The notes: generated by a model not told the origin, from the letters alone. A DNA stretch of 64,000 bases from Conchocele bisecta (GCA_029237695.1 CM055275.1:85899088-85963087), one strand, 5' to 3'; positions 11,668 to 22,544 are shown, numbered from the stretch's first letter. Program-made: numbers and translations.

Positions 11668-11996
11668 GGCCTATCAACAGCTATGGTCATGTAATGTCGG
11701 GCAAACTGGTTCGATTCCGTTTTAATCTGCTGCATTGAGGGGAAAATCCCAAAAATCAAAACAGAATATTTACATCGAGAAAAAATATATTCAGCTCTGA
11801 AATTAGAATAACCTGACCTGGTGCCAGGTACATACCACACCAAAGTCACTTGGCCCCTTCCCCTAAAATAGGATTATGAATAATCGCAATATTCACATAA
11901 GGGGTATAACCAGATTCAACTGTCACATACAAAATGCCAAAGACACACATGAGGGGCAAACCAGTAACCTATCAACACTTGATCAATCAGGACCAG

Positions 11997-12299
11997 TAGC
12001 CTATTTCATCAACATTGCAAAGTATTCTTTAGTAGCAAAGTATACTTTGAGGGAGAAATTTTCAATTTTATGATAAATTTATTAATTTTTATTATACTGA
12101 ATTTATTACATTATCACAGCCAATTTGGCTGTGATAATGTAATAAATTAAGTATAATAATTCTGCATACTTTTAATCATGAAATATATGTAGTTGTTAGT
12201 TCTATATGAAATAATGCATTTCAGGAAAAATAAATGATTACTCCCTCAAAGTATACTTTGCTAGTAAAGAATACTTTGCAATGTTGATGAAATAGGCTA
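11997..12299. mobile_element. MITE M1, nested in SINE
   Basis: Full-length copy flanked by CAG on both sides at the SINE motif CCAG|GTCTCC, the same target as in SINE copy 3. Confidence 0.8.
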
Positions 12300-12336
12300 C
12301 AGGTCTCCAGTCGGAATTCCGTTAAGGATGAAACCC

Positions 12337-12538
12337 CAGAGCTCAAGTTAAGGTGCGTAATTGGACCACATTTTCCTGGTATTTTTCTTATTTCTTCACG
12401 AAAAATGGCAAGTTGGGATTGCTTTAGAATCGTATCATCGAGACGATTCTAAACCAATCCCAACTTGCCTATTTTGGCGAAGAAATAACGAAAGTCTCCC
12501 CAAAGTTGATCAAATTACGCACCTTAACTGGAGCTCTG
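12337..12538. mobile_element. hAT-like palindromic MITE
   Basis: Ends CAGAGCTCAAGTTAAGGTGC and GCACCTTAACTGGAGCTCTG. The centre is a palindrome on GGCAAGTTGGGATTG. Nearly the whole element can fold on itself. A fragment recurs at 17224-17310. Confidence 0.75.
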
Positions 12539-12759
12539 AACCCCGATCTTTAAATTACTCCCACCTACCACCCACCCTGTAATAATGGAATGCCAGGATA
12601 AATAACGTCATGTTTTTTTCAAACAGACATTAAAGTGAGTGTCTCAGAAATCCAATATCATGTGGGCTTTCACTTCATGTACGATAAATCAGAGCTCCAG
12701 ATAAGCTGCGTATTTGCTTAAATACCCAATTGAAATCGGACGTAGCAAGTATCAACAAG

Positions 12760-12906
12760 AAGTGCGTCTGTCGAACACGGATGCCACCTGCAGCATATTT
12801 GAGAAACTGTGACAAAGTGGTTAACCGAAAAGTGTGACGGACGGACGGACGGACGGACGGTCCAAACACTATATGCCACCCGTTTCTTCGAAACCTGGTG
12901 GCATAA
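12760..12906 (+). mobile_element. pearl-like 3' end fragment nested in M2
   Basis: Almost identical to 7270-7426: ATGCCACCTGCAGCATATTT, then (GACG)n, then a GGTGGCATAAA tail. Confidence 0.7.
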
Positions 12907-13157
12907 AAAGCAATAACAATTTTGTGGTACCTTTATCATGCTGCAGAAAACAATAAACAGACCACAAATATAGCATATTTTTCTTATTTTCCATGAAAAC
13001 ACATCTTGGTATTTCATTAGAATTGTCTCCAAGGAGACAATTCTAATGAAATGCCAAGATGTTTTTAATTCATTAATTGCTGTCTGTTGATGTGTACACA
13101 TTAGTGTGATTTTATTTTACCGAATTAAAATTTTGAAATACCCAATTGCTTCAGAAA

Positions 13158-13887
13158 CAAGAAATGTGGCCTGTCGGCACACGAATACCCGCACTGGCAG
13201 CCAAAAAAAACGAAGCATTTTTTATTATAAGCCATTTAGCCGAGCATTAAGGTTTCAAACGCATCAAGTCTGTGACCTTGACCCTGGGCATAGTGTGATA
13301 ATCCATGCATCGGTGTAGAACATATAGAGCGGAAGGGAATTTCAATAGGTTTGACCTTTGACCTTCTACAGTGACCTTGACCTTGGACGTAGGTGCATGG
13401 TTATTGATCGCGACACACCTTCTCATCATGAGAAACATTTGTGCCAAGCCATTTGATAATCCATGCATCGGTGTAGAAGATATAGAGGAGAAGGGAATTT
13501 CGATACGTTTGACCTTTGACCTTCAACTGTGACCTTGGACGTAGGTGCGTGGTTATTGATCGCGACACACCTTCTCATCATGAGAAACATTTGTGCCAAG
13601 CCATTTGATAATCCATGCATCGGTGTTGAAGATATAGAGCAGAAGGGAATTTCGATAGGTTTGACCTTTGACCTTCAACTGTGACCTTGACCTTGGACGT
13701 AGGTGCGTGATTATTGATCGCGACACACCTTCTCATCATGAGAAACATTTGTGCCAAGCCATTTGATAATCCATGCATGGGTGTAGAAGATATAGAGCGG
13801 AAGGGAATTTCCAACAGACCGACCGACTGACCGACCGACAAGCTGACTCCTATATACCCCCTCAAACTTTGTTTGTGGGGGTATAAT
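13158..13887 (+). mobile_element. pearl-like tandem-core element (PE4) nested in M2
   Basis: About four units of 150-160 bp, each with AATCCATGCATCGGTGTAGA and TTTGACCTTTGACCTTC. These are followed by a GACCGACC microsatellite and the tail TATACCCCCTCAAACTTTG...GGGGGTATAA. This is the canonical pearl plan. Confidence 0.75.
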
Positions 13888-13969
13888 GATGGAGTGAAAA
13901 TACTCAATTACTAATTCTGGAGCCCTGTAAATTTCATTCTGTTTTGTGCCAAACACCTGTGATTCTCAC

Positions 13970-14149
13970 CTTATGATGGAATGCCAGTTTTCGATACCTG
14001 AACCGTGGAAGGCGAAGGTGCTACCGTATTTATTCTTTGCCGCGTGGAATATCGCCTCCTTCGCCGGCGGGCTGCTCAACAGTAGAAACTGGTGCGAGGT
14101 CCGCATGAATTCTAGCTGTTTACCTACAGGCAGCTTTACTATGTGCGAT
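13970..14149 (-). CDS. PARP8: PARP6/8-like mono-ADP-ribosyltransferase, coding exon 3 (catalytic domain)
   Basis: The acceptor CATTTCAG|AT (14150) and donor AAG|GTGAGA (13969) are in phase with exons 2 and 4 (AG|A and AG|A Arg codons). It encodes 59 whole codons, about residues 520-578, beginning SHIVKLP. TSHQFLLLSSPPAKEA and YGSTFAFHGSGIENWHSII are nearly invariant in PARP6/PARP8. His in FHGS (about 567) is the first residue of the H-Y-x NAD-binding triad. The exon is flanked on its 5' side by a GGTT microsatellite and a diverged second copy of its own splice acceptor, and on its 3' side by a hAT MITE. Confidence 0.95.
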
Positions 14150-14382
14150 CTGAAATGGTTGGTTGGTTGGTTGGTTGATTGATTATTGGTGGGTTGTTGG
14201 TTGGCTGCATGGCTCATTGAAATAGATCTGAGGAAGCTTAGCTAGTGGCAGCTTAACTATGTGTGATCTGAAATGATTGGTTGGTTGGATGGATGGATGG
14301 ATGGATGATGGATGGATGGTTGGTTGTTCGGTTGGTTAGATTGGTTAGATTGGTTGGGGTGGTTGGGTTGGTCATTGGGGTC
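14150..14382. repeat. GGTT/GGAT microsatellite
   Basis: Interrupted (GGTT)n, (GGAT)n and (GGTTAGATT)n runs surround the duplicated acceptor of PARP exon 3. On the transcript strand they are AACC-rich. Confidence 0.8.
14238..14280 (-). repeat. diverged copy of PARP exon-3 acceptor and exon start
   Basis: On the minus strand this reads CATTTCAG|ATCACACATAG..., matching the real junction about 110 bp away over about 42 nt with several substitutions. It duplicates the polypyrimidine tract, AG and first about 28 nt of the exon. It could act as a decoy acceptor; its exon part has TAG in the frame used by exon 3. Confidence 0.75.
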
Positions 14383-14682
14383 GTTGGGGTTTAACGGCCT
14401 ATCAACAGCTAAGGTAATTTAAGGCAGGGTCAATGGGAAAATCCCAAAATCAGAACTGAATATTTACAATAAAAAAACGGTATATTTGGCCGTGAAATCA
14501 GAATAATCCTGATGCCAGATCCTCGCCACACCAGAATCACTTGGCCCCCTCCCAAAAGCAGTTAACAAAAGATCCAAAGATAAAAACGTACCTGAGGGCC
14601 AAACCAGGCAAATCGTGATTCCTATAAGGAGGGACCCCTACCGTTAATTTACGCCGTTGCATTCGCCCGACCAAACACCCAC
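14383..14682 (+). repeat. SINE S copy 5
   Basis: Starts GGGGTTTAACGGCCTATCAA and ends near CGCCCGACCAAACACCCACT. 14683-14937 after it has no recognised feature. Confidence 0.65.
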
Positions 14683-14937
14683 TGGACGGTGAAAATTTTA
14701 AACAGTTTAAAATTCTCGTAAGCACTTCCCGACCATATGCGAGACATGTGTCAGACTTGAGACGACACATGGTGACATCTCTTCCAGAATCCCTCCACGT
14801 GTGGCGAGTTATGAACTCGCCGCATGTCGTAGTGCAAGTCGCAACAGTATGACGGGCTTTACCCATTATAGGCCAGATACAATTACAGTCGTGTGAAAAT
14901 GTGGAGAATTTGTTTCGATATTTTCTATATTTCACTT

Positions 14938-15015
14938 TGAAAGTATATGTTGTTACCACTCATATGAACCGTCTCGATGAGACGGTTCAAATGAGTGGTA
15001 ACAACATATACTTTT
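14938..15015. repeat. GAACCGTCTC hairpin repeat
   Basis: A near-perfect palindrome with arms AGTATATGTTGTTACCACTC... and GAACCGTCTC|GATGAGACGGTTC at the centre, about 36 bp per arm. The same hairpin recurs about a dozen times (22040, 44620, 44850, 45190, 58770, 58950, 59120, 63865). 15016-15325 is unassigned. Confidence 0.75.
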
Positions 15016-15325
15016 GTGGAGAAATAAACAAAATAATTAGATTTACTCAATAAAAATATCCCATAAGGTTTCGTTTGATAGCCATCAGTCCATCATGTCA
15101 CCTCAGCGATAATTTTGCGCTGTGAAAGCGAGATTCTCACACATGTTGGAAAAAAGATCTCGTGACAATATGAATAATATAGCAATTCTCTCACTAAATT
15201 TTGTTAATTTTTTCTATCGCTCCAATTGAAAGCTAGACTAACATGTTTGAAGAAAAATCTCATGAAAATAAGAATACAGTGGAACTTCTCTAACGCGGAC
15301 GCAGAGAAAAGTTAGTTGTGCTTAA

Positions 15326-15654
15326 CAGAGCTCCAGATAAGGTGCGTATTGGCGTATTTTACGCAATTATTTTAGTTGAATACGCATTGATTATCAAAAG
15401 TGGGAGTACAAAATACGCATTGATTACAAATTGAGTGAAAATACTGTCATAACATTGAAAATTCACTTAGTTGTTTGCTTTTTGCAGCTCAAATAAGTGA
15501 ATGTTTAAATTTGTTATATTTTGTTTAATCAATGTTCCCTACCGTATTTAGTAATGAAGCTAATCAATAATCCATTTGTAAGAGCAAAATACGCAATGAT
15601 TTTGAAATCAGGGGGAATAGTATGCTTTAGTCACAAAGCTTATCTGGAGCACTG
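15326..15654. mobile_element. hAT-like MITE, family M2b
   Basis: Ends CAGAGCTCCAGATAAGGTGC and GCTTATCTGGAGCACTG. The interior differs from M2 (GTATTTTACGCAATTATTTT, CTTTTTGCAGCTCAAATAAG). Other copies are at 19645-19772 (truncated), 52660-53005 and 61808-62125. Confidence 0.7.
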
Positions 15655-15837
15655 GCTTAATTTTGCTATGTTTCATTGCCATTTACATCCAATGGTATTG
15701 TCTGTTCATGATCACAAAGCAATCACGCGAGTCTTAACAAAGTCATCTGTTTGTTTTAAAGTGGAACCTCTCAAAACCGGTCACCAGGGTTTAGAGAGTT
15801 TTCCACGGTGTATTAATTCTTTGACTAAATAAACTAC

Positions 15838-16388
15838 TGTCTGTTTCACGAAAGCTGCCCAAATTTTACGGCTATATAAACAATTCAAAAACAAGATTTC
15901 TTTTGATAATATTAAATTAAAGGAAAAATTAAGAATGAGCCTTCTTTTTATTTCGTGAAATTTGGTCAAATATTGATTTTATTGCGAAAACAAAATTTCC
16001 CCATGTTAAATCCCCATAGACATCTTCACGGAGTGAAGATGTCTATGGGGATTTAACATGGGGAAATTTTTCTGAATTTTATAAATACTGGACCGATTTT
16101 TAAAATTTAACTTTTGTTTTCTTAGTTAGATCATATCCAAGCTATCTAGTGAGGTTTCAGAGTCAATTTCCAAATTTTTTCGTTTTTTGACTCCTCCCAC
16201 ACTTCCTTACCACTTTTTCCCCCATGTTAAATTCCCATAGACAAATCAATTTTTCGTAATAAAATCAATATTTGACCGAATTTCATGAAATAAAAAGAAG
16301 GCTCATTTTCCTTTAATTTAATACTATCGAAAAAAATATGGTTTTTGAATTGTTTATATGGCCGTAAAATTTGGGCAGCTTTCGTGAA
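15838..16388. mobile_element. MITE M4, full length
   Basis: Left end TGTTTCACGAAAGCTGCCCA and right end TGGGCAGCTTTCGTGAA are inverted repeats. The central perfect hairpin CATAGACATCTTCAC...GTGAAGATGTCTATG extends into CCCCATGTTAAATC on both sides. 15655-15837 between elements is unassigned. Confidence 0.75.
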
Positions 16389-16499
16389 TAATGTTTTTCT
16401 CTCGCTCCAATTGTCCGTGAAAACAATCTTTGTACATGGCTACATGCTATATGGAAGTGAAACTAAACCATTTATCGACAAACTAGAGCGAGTGACCAG

Positions 16500-17787
16500 T
16501 AGCCTATTTCACCAACATTGCAAAGTATACTTTTCGAGCAAAGTAAACTTTGAGGGAGTAATCATTTATTTTTCCTGAAATGCATTATTTCATATACAGT
16601 GGAACCCCTCTAAACCGAACACCCTGGGGACAGACTGAAAAGTTTGGTTTATAGGGGTTTTCTATTTCAAGTTAAGGAAATGTATGTTTTCCATCATTAA
16701 CTCTTGGATTTGTATAGTAAAAACCATTATTACCATATTGAAAGCATATGTACACATTTGTTCAATAAATATTTACGACCAGAATGTGTTTTTTTATTGC
16801 CATTGCAAATAGTGCAGATTCGCAAGGGGTATAGCAAACAGTGCAGATTCGCAATGTAATCTGAGTCTACGGTCTACACTGGTCGCAAAGAGCATATGAC
16901 ACATTTCGCGTGTGCTGTGTAGTTACCGTAAGCTGCTTAAATAGCCCACAGGCTACAGTCAGCCTCGTTAAGTAATTATCAGATTATCTCAATTAATCGG
17001 TTGGTCGGTTCACAAATAATGTGCCGATTATTTTATTTCCGTAATTGTTACGTACGCGTATAATTAAATTGTGAACCATACTATTGTAATGAGCTTGTAA
17101 AACAGCAAACATGTCTCGTATTTAGGTTGCATGTATTGAATAGATTCTTAACTTTGTAATGCCGCTTATGACGTTAAAAAAACATGCCGCTTAGCGCATT
17201 ACACGCATGGATAGCGCTTGTACAGAGCTCAAGTTAATATGCGTAATTTGATCAATTTTGATATTTCTTCCACACAAATGTCAAGTTGGGAGTCCGTTAG
17301 AATCGTCTCATTCTCGTGGCTCTGCATTTTGGGAACCAGAGCTGAACAATACTACCGGGAACCAGTCTATTGTAAACACAGTGTGATTTTGACACCCGCT
17401 TGAAACAACAACATTGAAATTGGGCGCGTGTTTCAGGTTTTCCGGGGTTATTTTAACGCTGAAATATGGTTTTGGGACTTGAAATGGCGTCTGGGTTACA
17501 GAGTAGAGGGGTTCCGGAATAGAGGGGTAGAAACTAATGTGTTTATATAGCAGAATATTCGGGACGTGGTCGTATGTTCGGTATAGCGCGAATTCCGGTA
17601 TAGAGGGGGTCCGGTTTGGAGGGGTTCCACTGTAGAACGAACGAACGACTGCATATATTTGATGATTAAAAGTGTGCAGAATTATTATACTGAATTTATT
17701 ACATTATCACAGCCAAAATGGCTGTGATAATGTAATAAATTCAGTATAATAAAAATTAATAAATTTATCCTAAAATTGAAAATTTCT
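16500..17787. mobile_element. MITE M1 split by a Tigger/pogo-like insertion
   Basis: The M1 left part is 16500-16596 and the right part is 17633-17787. Sequence resumes exactly (CATATA/GAACGAACGACTGC) after the inserted element; the M1 right end is truncated. Confidence 0.75.
16597..17632. mobile_element. Tigger/pogo-like non-autonomous element with TA target site
   Basis: The TIR CAGTGGAACCCCTCTAAACC matches the right-end complement, and TA is duplicated on both sides. These ends and the TA target are typical of pogo/Tigger members of Tc1-mariner. The interior of about 1 kb has no transposase ORF and includes a captured fragment of the 12337-type MITE near 17224-17310. Confidence 0.7.
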
Positions 17788-17909
17788 TCCGCTGCCTGGA
17801 CGATCCAACAAAATCTTTAACGCAAATCTTACACACAGACAGACGGACGGAAATACCAAAACTACATATCATTCGACATACGTGTACTTCATATGACGGG
17901 GGTATAAAA
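17788..17909 (+). mobile_element. pearl-like 3' end fragment
   Basis: A GACAGACGGACGG microsatellite, then ACTTCATATGACGGGGGTAT and AAAA, resembling the ends at 58560-58650. Confidence 0.5.
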
Positions 17910-17932
17910 AAGAAAAGAGAAAATAATCCCTA

Positions 17933-18073
17933 TTAACCCTTAGATCGCTATCTTAAATTTTCTTAATTACATCATTTTCAAGCTATCTCTCCAGGTTTCG
18001 GAGTCAATTTCCAATTTGGGCAAATGGTTTCGTTTTTTCAGGATCATGTTGTGAGTAGCGGTCTAAGGTTTAA
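17933..18073. mobile_element. TTAA MITE abutting the PARP exon-2 donor
   Basis: Bounded by TTAA (17933 and 18070), with inverted ends TTAACCCTTAGA and TCTAAGGTTTAA. On the gene strand the intron begins AG|GTA and is followed at once by the TTAA of the element, so all but the first three intronic bases near the donor are transposon-derived. Confidence 0.75.
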
Positions 18074-18076
18074 TAC

Positions 18077-19528
18077 CTGTTACTGGTAATAATCCACTGC
18101 AGCAACGGATACACCAGATGATTCGTCTCGTCTAATTTCTTTTTCAGTGACGAGCTCGCCATGGAGCTCATTGTCTGCATAGTAGGGATACAATCTATAA
18201 CTTTATCCATCTCCGCGAAATCTTTGCTCTTCGGATGGAACGCCAGTTCGCAAGGATTCTTCGGATCTACGACCGTGGGGTACGGGTTGAATATCACAGC
18301 ATGCCGAGGGGACTTACAAGCGGCCCGCGTCATGGAAATCAGCAGGTCTACTACATCTGCACCAGTCGCTATGTCATCCGCAGCATCACTCATTACGCCA
18401 AGTGTTTGGAATGCAAACACACATAGTTCTCGACTACACACGGCCGGTTTCAGCATTGCACCGTTTTGAAAGACATGCGGTTCGTCGCAAACCACGCAGT
18501 ATTCGTTTAACGTGATGATCCGTTGCCGGATGTACCGGAACATTTGTATCAGGAATCCATCGGCGATACTCGGAATGTGTTTCGCGGCGCGCCCATCTAG
18601 GGTGGACTGTGGAAGAAGATTGAGGTCTTCTAGAGGACCAGGGGCACTTGTGGAAATTCCGGGATCAGTCGCCGATGGCACCATGCTTGTTGCGCGCGAA
18701 AACCCGGGCAACATTCGCTTTAACTGTCTTAGTATCGGAGGATGCGATTGCTGTCGTCTTGGTTTTGGCGGTTTTTTTAACGCGGCAACAGGTGCCTCGA
18801 TATCCATTGCCATGTTCAATGTTATGTCCGTACAGCTCTCGGGATTGCTAAGCAATAAATTTGTTGCCTCATTGGCATTACCGTGCGTGATCAACAATGC
18901 GTTACGAGCGATCTCGGCGGAAAACCCGCACGCCATAATCCTCGAAAGCGCTTCATCGTCTACCGTAAAATCTGCAATGTTTGTTTTCCCAGCAAGACCA
19001 CTTGGGTAACTTTGTGACTTCTTAGCCTGTGCCTGCAGAGCAATACACATATCCAATTGATCATTCAAGTCTTTCCAGCTCTTCGACAGGTAATTATCCA
19101 AAATCATCCGCAACTGACTCCCGACGCCGAAACGTTCCTTCCGCGTCGGCTGAAAAACCTCCGTCTTTGGCAAGCTCACAGACTCCAAATATCGCGAAAG
19201 ACACAAATGCATTCTCACGACAATCGGCTCCTCTCTGTTAATCTTCCATGCTTCCGCCGTCTCGGCGTCTAAGAACGCTACGGGAATGTTTAATTCGATA
19301 TCTATTTCATCGATCCCTTCAAGGAGTCTGTACGCGATCGCCTGTTCGCCGTAAATCCGCACCAGAGTTTCCATGTCGCTGTATAGCTGTGGGTGCATGG
19401 AGATTTCTGCTGAATCTGAGGAGTCCGAGTCTGTATCATAGTCATACTCGGCGTCCTCGGCGTCATCTTCATCGAGACTCGACACGGCGTCCGCGTAGCT
19501 GGATGCCACCGACTCAACACTCTCTGCC
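18077..19528 (-). CDS. PARP8: PARP6/8-like mono-ADP-ribosyltransferase, coding exon 2 (main exon, with UBA-like domain)
   Basis: The 1452-nt exon has acceptor CTACAG|G (19529) and donor AACAG|GTATTA (18076). The apparent start at 19509 is a GTG inside the exon, not a real start. It encodes about residues 35-518. In order: an acidic Asp/Ser-rich stretch (about 50-75); HPQL...IYGE and DEIDIELNI...AWKI (the PARP6/8 N-terminal homology region); VFQPTRKERFGVGSQL; a UBA-like three-helix segment (about 225-263: DDEALSRIMACGFS...ARNALL...GNANEATNLLL); a basic Pro-rich linker; then LNEYCVVCDEPHVFQNG with paired cysteines (CxxC and CxxxxC) and VVDLLISM, conserved in this family. The exon ends LLQWIITSNR, just before the catalytic domain. 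Residues match PARP8 a little better than PARP6; invertebrates usually have one gene for both. The UBA-like segment is not in the vertebrate proteins as I know them. Confidence 0.95.
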
Positions 19529-19841
19529 CTGTAGATGGAATGGAATGGTGCTTAACGGCCCACCAACACGAAAAAGTATCATTTAGGGCCAATAAATTTA
19601 GATGAAGAATAAACATAACAGAGCAATCAACCAGGCTAGATATCAGAGCTCCAAATAAGCTGCGTATTGGCGTAATTTTTAAATTTGTGTTATTTGTTAT
19701 CATTTACTCCCTATTTAATATATTTGTAAAAGTAAAATACGCATTGATACAAAACTTATCTGGAGCCCTGACGTAATAGTAAAATAGTATGTTAGATATG
19801 GTAGGCAATCAGATGATTGGGGTAAATATATTAATATGATG
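19529..19841. repeat. TE fragments in PARP intron 1
   Basis: 19550-19600 (GGTGCTTAACGGCCCACCAA) matches a repeat at 63043-63100. 19645-19772 is a truncated M2b MITE (CAGAGCTCCAAATAAGCTGC to CTTATCTGGAGCCCTG). The rest is unassigned. Confidence 0.5.
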
Positions 19842-20240
19842 CAGAGCTCCAGATAAGTAATTAGTAATTGAGTATTTTCACTCCATCATCTGAAGCAAAT
19901 GGGTATTTCAATATTTTAATTGGGTAAAATAAAATCACACTACTGTTTACACATCAACAGACAGCAACTAATGAATAGTTTGCTTCGAAATGAAAACATG
20001 TCTTGGCATTTCATTAGAATTGTCTCCTTGGAGACAATTCTAATGAAATACCAAGATGTCTTTCATGGAAAATAAGAAAAATATGCTATATTTGTGGTCT
20101 GTTTATTGTTTTCTGTAGCATGAGACAGGTACCACAAATTTGTTATTGCTTTTTCATACTCGCAACTTCTGATTTCAATTGGGTTTTTGGCAATTTTAAT
20201 TGGGTATTTTACGCAAATACGCAGCTTATCTGGAGCACTG
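19842..20240. mobile_element. hAT-like MITE M2
   Basis: Ends CAGAGCTCCAGATAAG and CTTATCTGGAGCACTG; perfect central palindrome on TTAGAATTGTCTCCTTGGAG at about 20000-20060. Confidence 0.8.
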
Positions 20241-20338
20241 TGATGAACACTAGAAATGAGGAACATGCCCTGTAGATGCAGAACCTTGTTGAAGAAACAA
20301 TATAACGCAGAGCTCCAGATAAGCTTTGTGTCTAAAGA

Positions 20339-20741
20339 CAGAGCTTCAGATAAGGTGCGTATTTGCATAAATACCCAATTAAAATTGCCAAAAACCCAAT
20401 TCAAATCAGAAGTAGTGAGTATCAATAAGCAAAGAAAAATTTGTGGTATCTTTATCATGCTACAGAAAACAATAAACAGACCACAAATATGGCATATTTT
20501 CTTATTTTTCCATGAAAACACATTTTGGTATTTCATTAGAATTATCTCCAAGGAAGACAATTCTAATGAAATTCCAAGATGTGTTTTCATTTAGAGAGCA
20601 AACTATTCAATAAGTGCGGTCTGCTGATGTGTAAACAGTTGTGTGATTCTATTTTACACAATTAAAATTTTGAAATACCCAATTGCTTCAGAAATGATGG
20701 AGTGACAATATTCAATTACTAATCCCTTATCTGGAGTCCTG
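20339..20741. mobile_element. hAT-like MITE M2
   Basis: Ends CAGAGCTTCAGATAAGG and CCTTATCTGGAGTCCTG. The palindrome has a one-base asymmetry (AAGGAAGACAATT). It is preceded by a 5' MITE remnant at 20308-20338. Confidence 0.75.
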
Positions 20742-20814
20742 TAAAGAAAAAATAAAATGTACGGGTTTTAACATCCCCGCAACAACTAAGGTCATATCGA
20801 GACGGGAACGCACT

Positions 20815-21335
20815 TTAAAGGTACATGCCCACTCAGTAAGCACAAACTGTTCTTTATAGGAATTAAATAAGTGTACAATTGTGTCACTATTCCACCAGTT
20901 CTAAAGATTACAAGTGCCCGGAAAACAGATATAATCATTTAGTAATATTTATTTTATTGATAGTGACGCGCGTTGGTATCAGGCTATTTTCATATGCAAA
21001 TGAGGCATGATATTTGTTTACTTATTTATATTAAAGAAATGCGTCGCCTGAAAATATAATATTTTCGACGGATTATAAAGTATGATCATTGCACATCAAA
21101 AAATAAAAACAGAGAATAAATAGTAATGTCAGTTAACATTTTAAGGAAACACGGTTGTCGCCCCTGATATCAGTGTGAACATTTTCGTCTAAAATAAAAT
21201 GTATAATAATTCTAATCAATACGTGGGGTAATGGTGAATGAATGTTTATTTTGCCAGGAAATGTCATACGTACAGAATATACAAAAGTATCTGTATCACT
21301 ATATTATAACCTACTGCGTGGGCATGTATCTTTAA
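20815..21335. mobile_element. MITE M6 with TTAA target
   Basis: Ends TTAAAGGTACATGCCCACTC and GGGCATGTATCTTTAAA are inverted, with TTAA at both edges. Other copies are 39374-39868, 42178-43100 and 47185-47695. It sits within a fragment of another SINE (20770-20814, TTTAACATCCCCGCAACAAC). Confidence 0.75.
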
Positions 21336-21436
21336 AGTGTTCACCCGAGAGACCAGTGGAATGGCGACAGTCAAACCTGTGAATAAAGGCCATATTTTTC
21401 CCGTGACTGGCCTTTGATAACCTGCGTCTTTGATAA

Positions 21437-22020
21437 CCTCCAGATAAGCTGCGTATTTGCGTAAATACACAATTAAAATTGCCAAAAACTCAATTGAAAT
21501 AAGAAATAGTGAGTATCAAAAAGCAATGAGAACAATTGTGGTACCTTTATCATGTTGCAGAAAAAATAAACAAACCACCAATATAGCATATTTTTCTTAT
21601 TTTTCCATGAAAACACATCTTGGTATTCCATTATGTAGTAATTGAATAATTGGGGAAAAAATGTGGCTGCTATAGACAGGTAATTGATATTCAGAGGTGG
21701 TCTTTAGCACAGGTTCAACTGTACTATGTATTTTTCACGCCTAGGGTGAGGATTGAACTCACAACCTCCGGTATTGAAGTCCAATGCCTTATCCCTATAA
21801 AGGCCACTGCCCATCCATTGTTGATTCAAATAGGAATTATCAGCCCAATTGTACATATACCATCGAGTCACTTAAAAATCATCTGGGTATGGTAAAACAG
21901 AATGTCTGTAAGGCTGAAAAATAACTAGTATTGCAAACCATATTTTTTGTGCAATTGGTCGTTACTGCTTAATTTTACATGCAGAATACACCTTTTTATA
22001 ATATTTTATTTTTGTTATTT
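21437..22020. repeat. truncated M2 MITE and tRNA-like SINE fragment
   Basis: 21437-21640 is the 5' half of M2. 21700-21810 contains GGTGAGGATTGAACTCACAA and CCTCCGGTATTGAAGTCC, which on the minus strand resembles a tRNA T-arm/B box (SINE2 family, also 43100-43258). No functional tRNA is called. Confidence 0.5.
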
Positions 22021-22544
22021 CTCAATGAAAGTATATGTTCCGACCACTCATTTGAACCGTCTCGATGAGATGGTTCAAATGGTGTTCGCTACATATACTT
22101 CTAAGCACATTTGAAGAAAATATTCATGATTTTCCACAAACAATGGGTTAAAATATACGTGGGCTATCTTAAGCAAATCAGACTTGGTAGGTATCCGAAA
22201 ACTTACGTGAATCTCAAATACAGTGGACCGCGAATGTATACTATTACGTGATATTAGTTAGCTGTTGACTTTAGAGGTCCCCAGGGTGTCCGGCTTAGAG
22301 AGGTCTAACTGTAAATCAGGCATTTGATCACTCTGAGCCAGAATTGTGTGTTATACGATCAAGAACAGGCATTATCACCTTGGATAAATGACCAAGAAAC
22401 TCATCAAAAAGAAAATCAGAGATGTTTTCTTGGAGACTGGTTTAGAGAGGTTACACTGTAAATAGTTGTTCACATACCGCTCCCTTGTATTTATAACTAA
22501 TGCAAACAAATATGATGTTTTCCCTCCTATTACTCAGAACTCAC
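22021..22544. repeat. hairpin repeat and unassigned intron sequence
   Basis: 22025-22105 is a degenerate GAACCGTCTC hairpin. 22216-22460 contains fragments resembling the ends of CAGTGGA-type elements. The rest up to the PARP exon shows nothing I recognise. Confidence 0.4.

Larger units (their letters stand above)
11246..12580 (+). repeat. SINE S copy 4, broken by three nested MITEs
   Basis: SINE pieces lie at 11246-11279, 11668-11996, 12300-12336 and 12539-12580. An M2 hAT MITE, an M1 MITE and another hAT-like MITE are inserted between them. It lies in PARP intron 3, in opposite orientation to the gene. Confidence 0.7.
12690..13927. mobile_element. M2 hAT MITE carrying two nested pearl-like elements
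   Basis: Left end CAGAGCTCCAGATAAG, right end TTCTGGAGCCCTG. The core palindrome TAGAATTGTCTCCAAGGAGACAATTCTA (quoted in part) is at about 13005-13062. Sequence resumes in register after the insertions at 12760-12906 and 13158-13887. It lies in PARP intron 3, 43 nt beyond the exon-3 donor. Confidence 0.75.

Noticed and set aside
18070..19509. Taking 19509 as the PARP start codon
   Set aside because: The codon is GTG, an acceptor lies 19 nt upstream, and the 22545-22648 exon joins in frame with matching phase.
21700..21810. A tRNA gene suggested by tRNA-like box sequences
   Set aside because: Only a B-box-like stretch is present, inside a dispersed SINE; no full cloverleaf seen.
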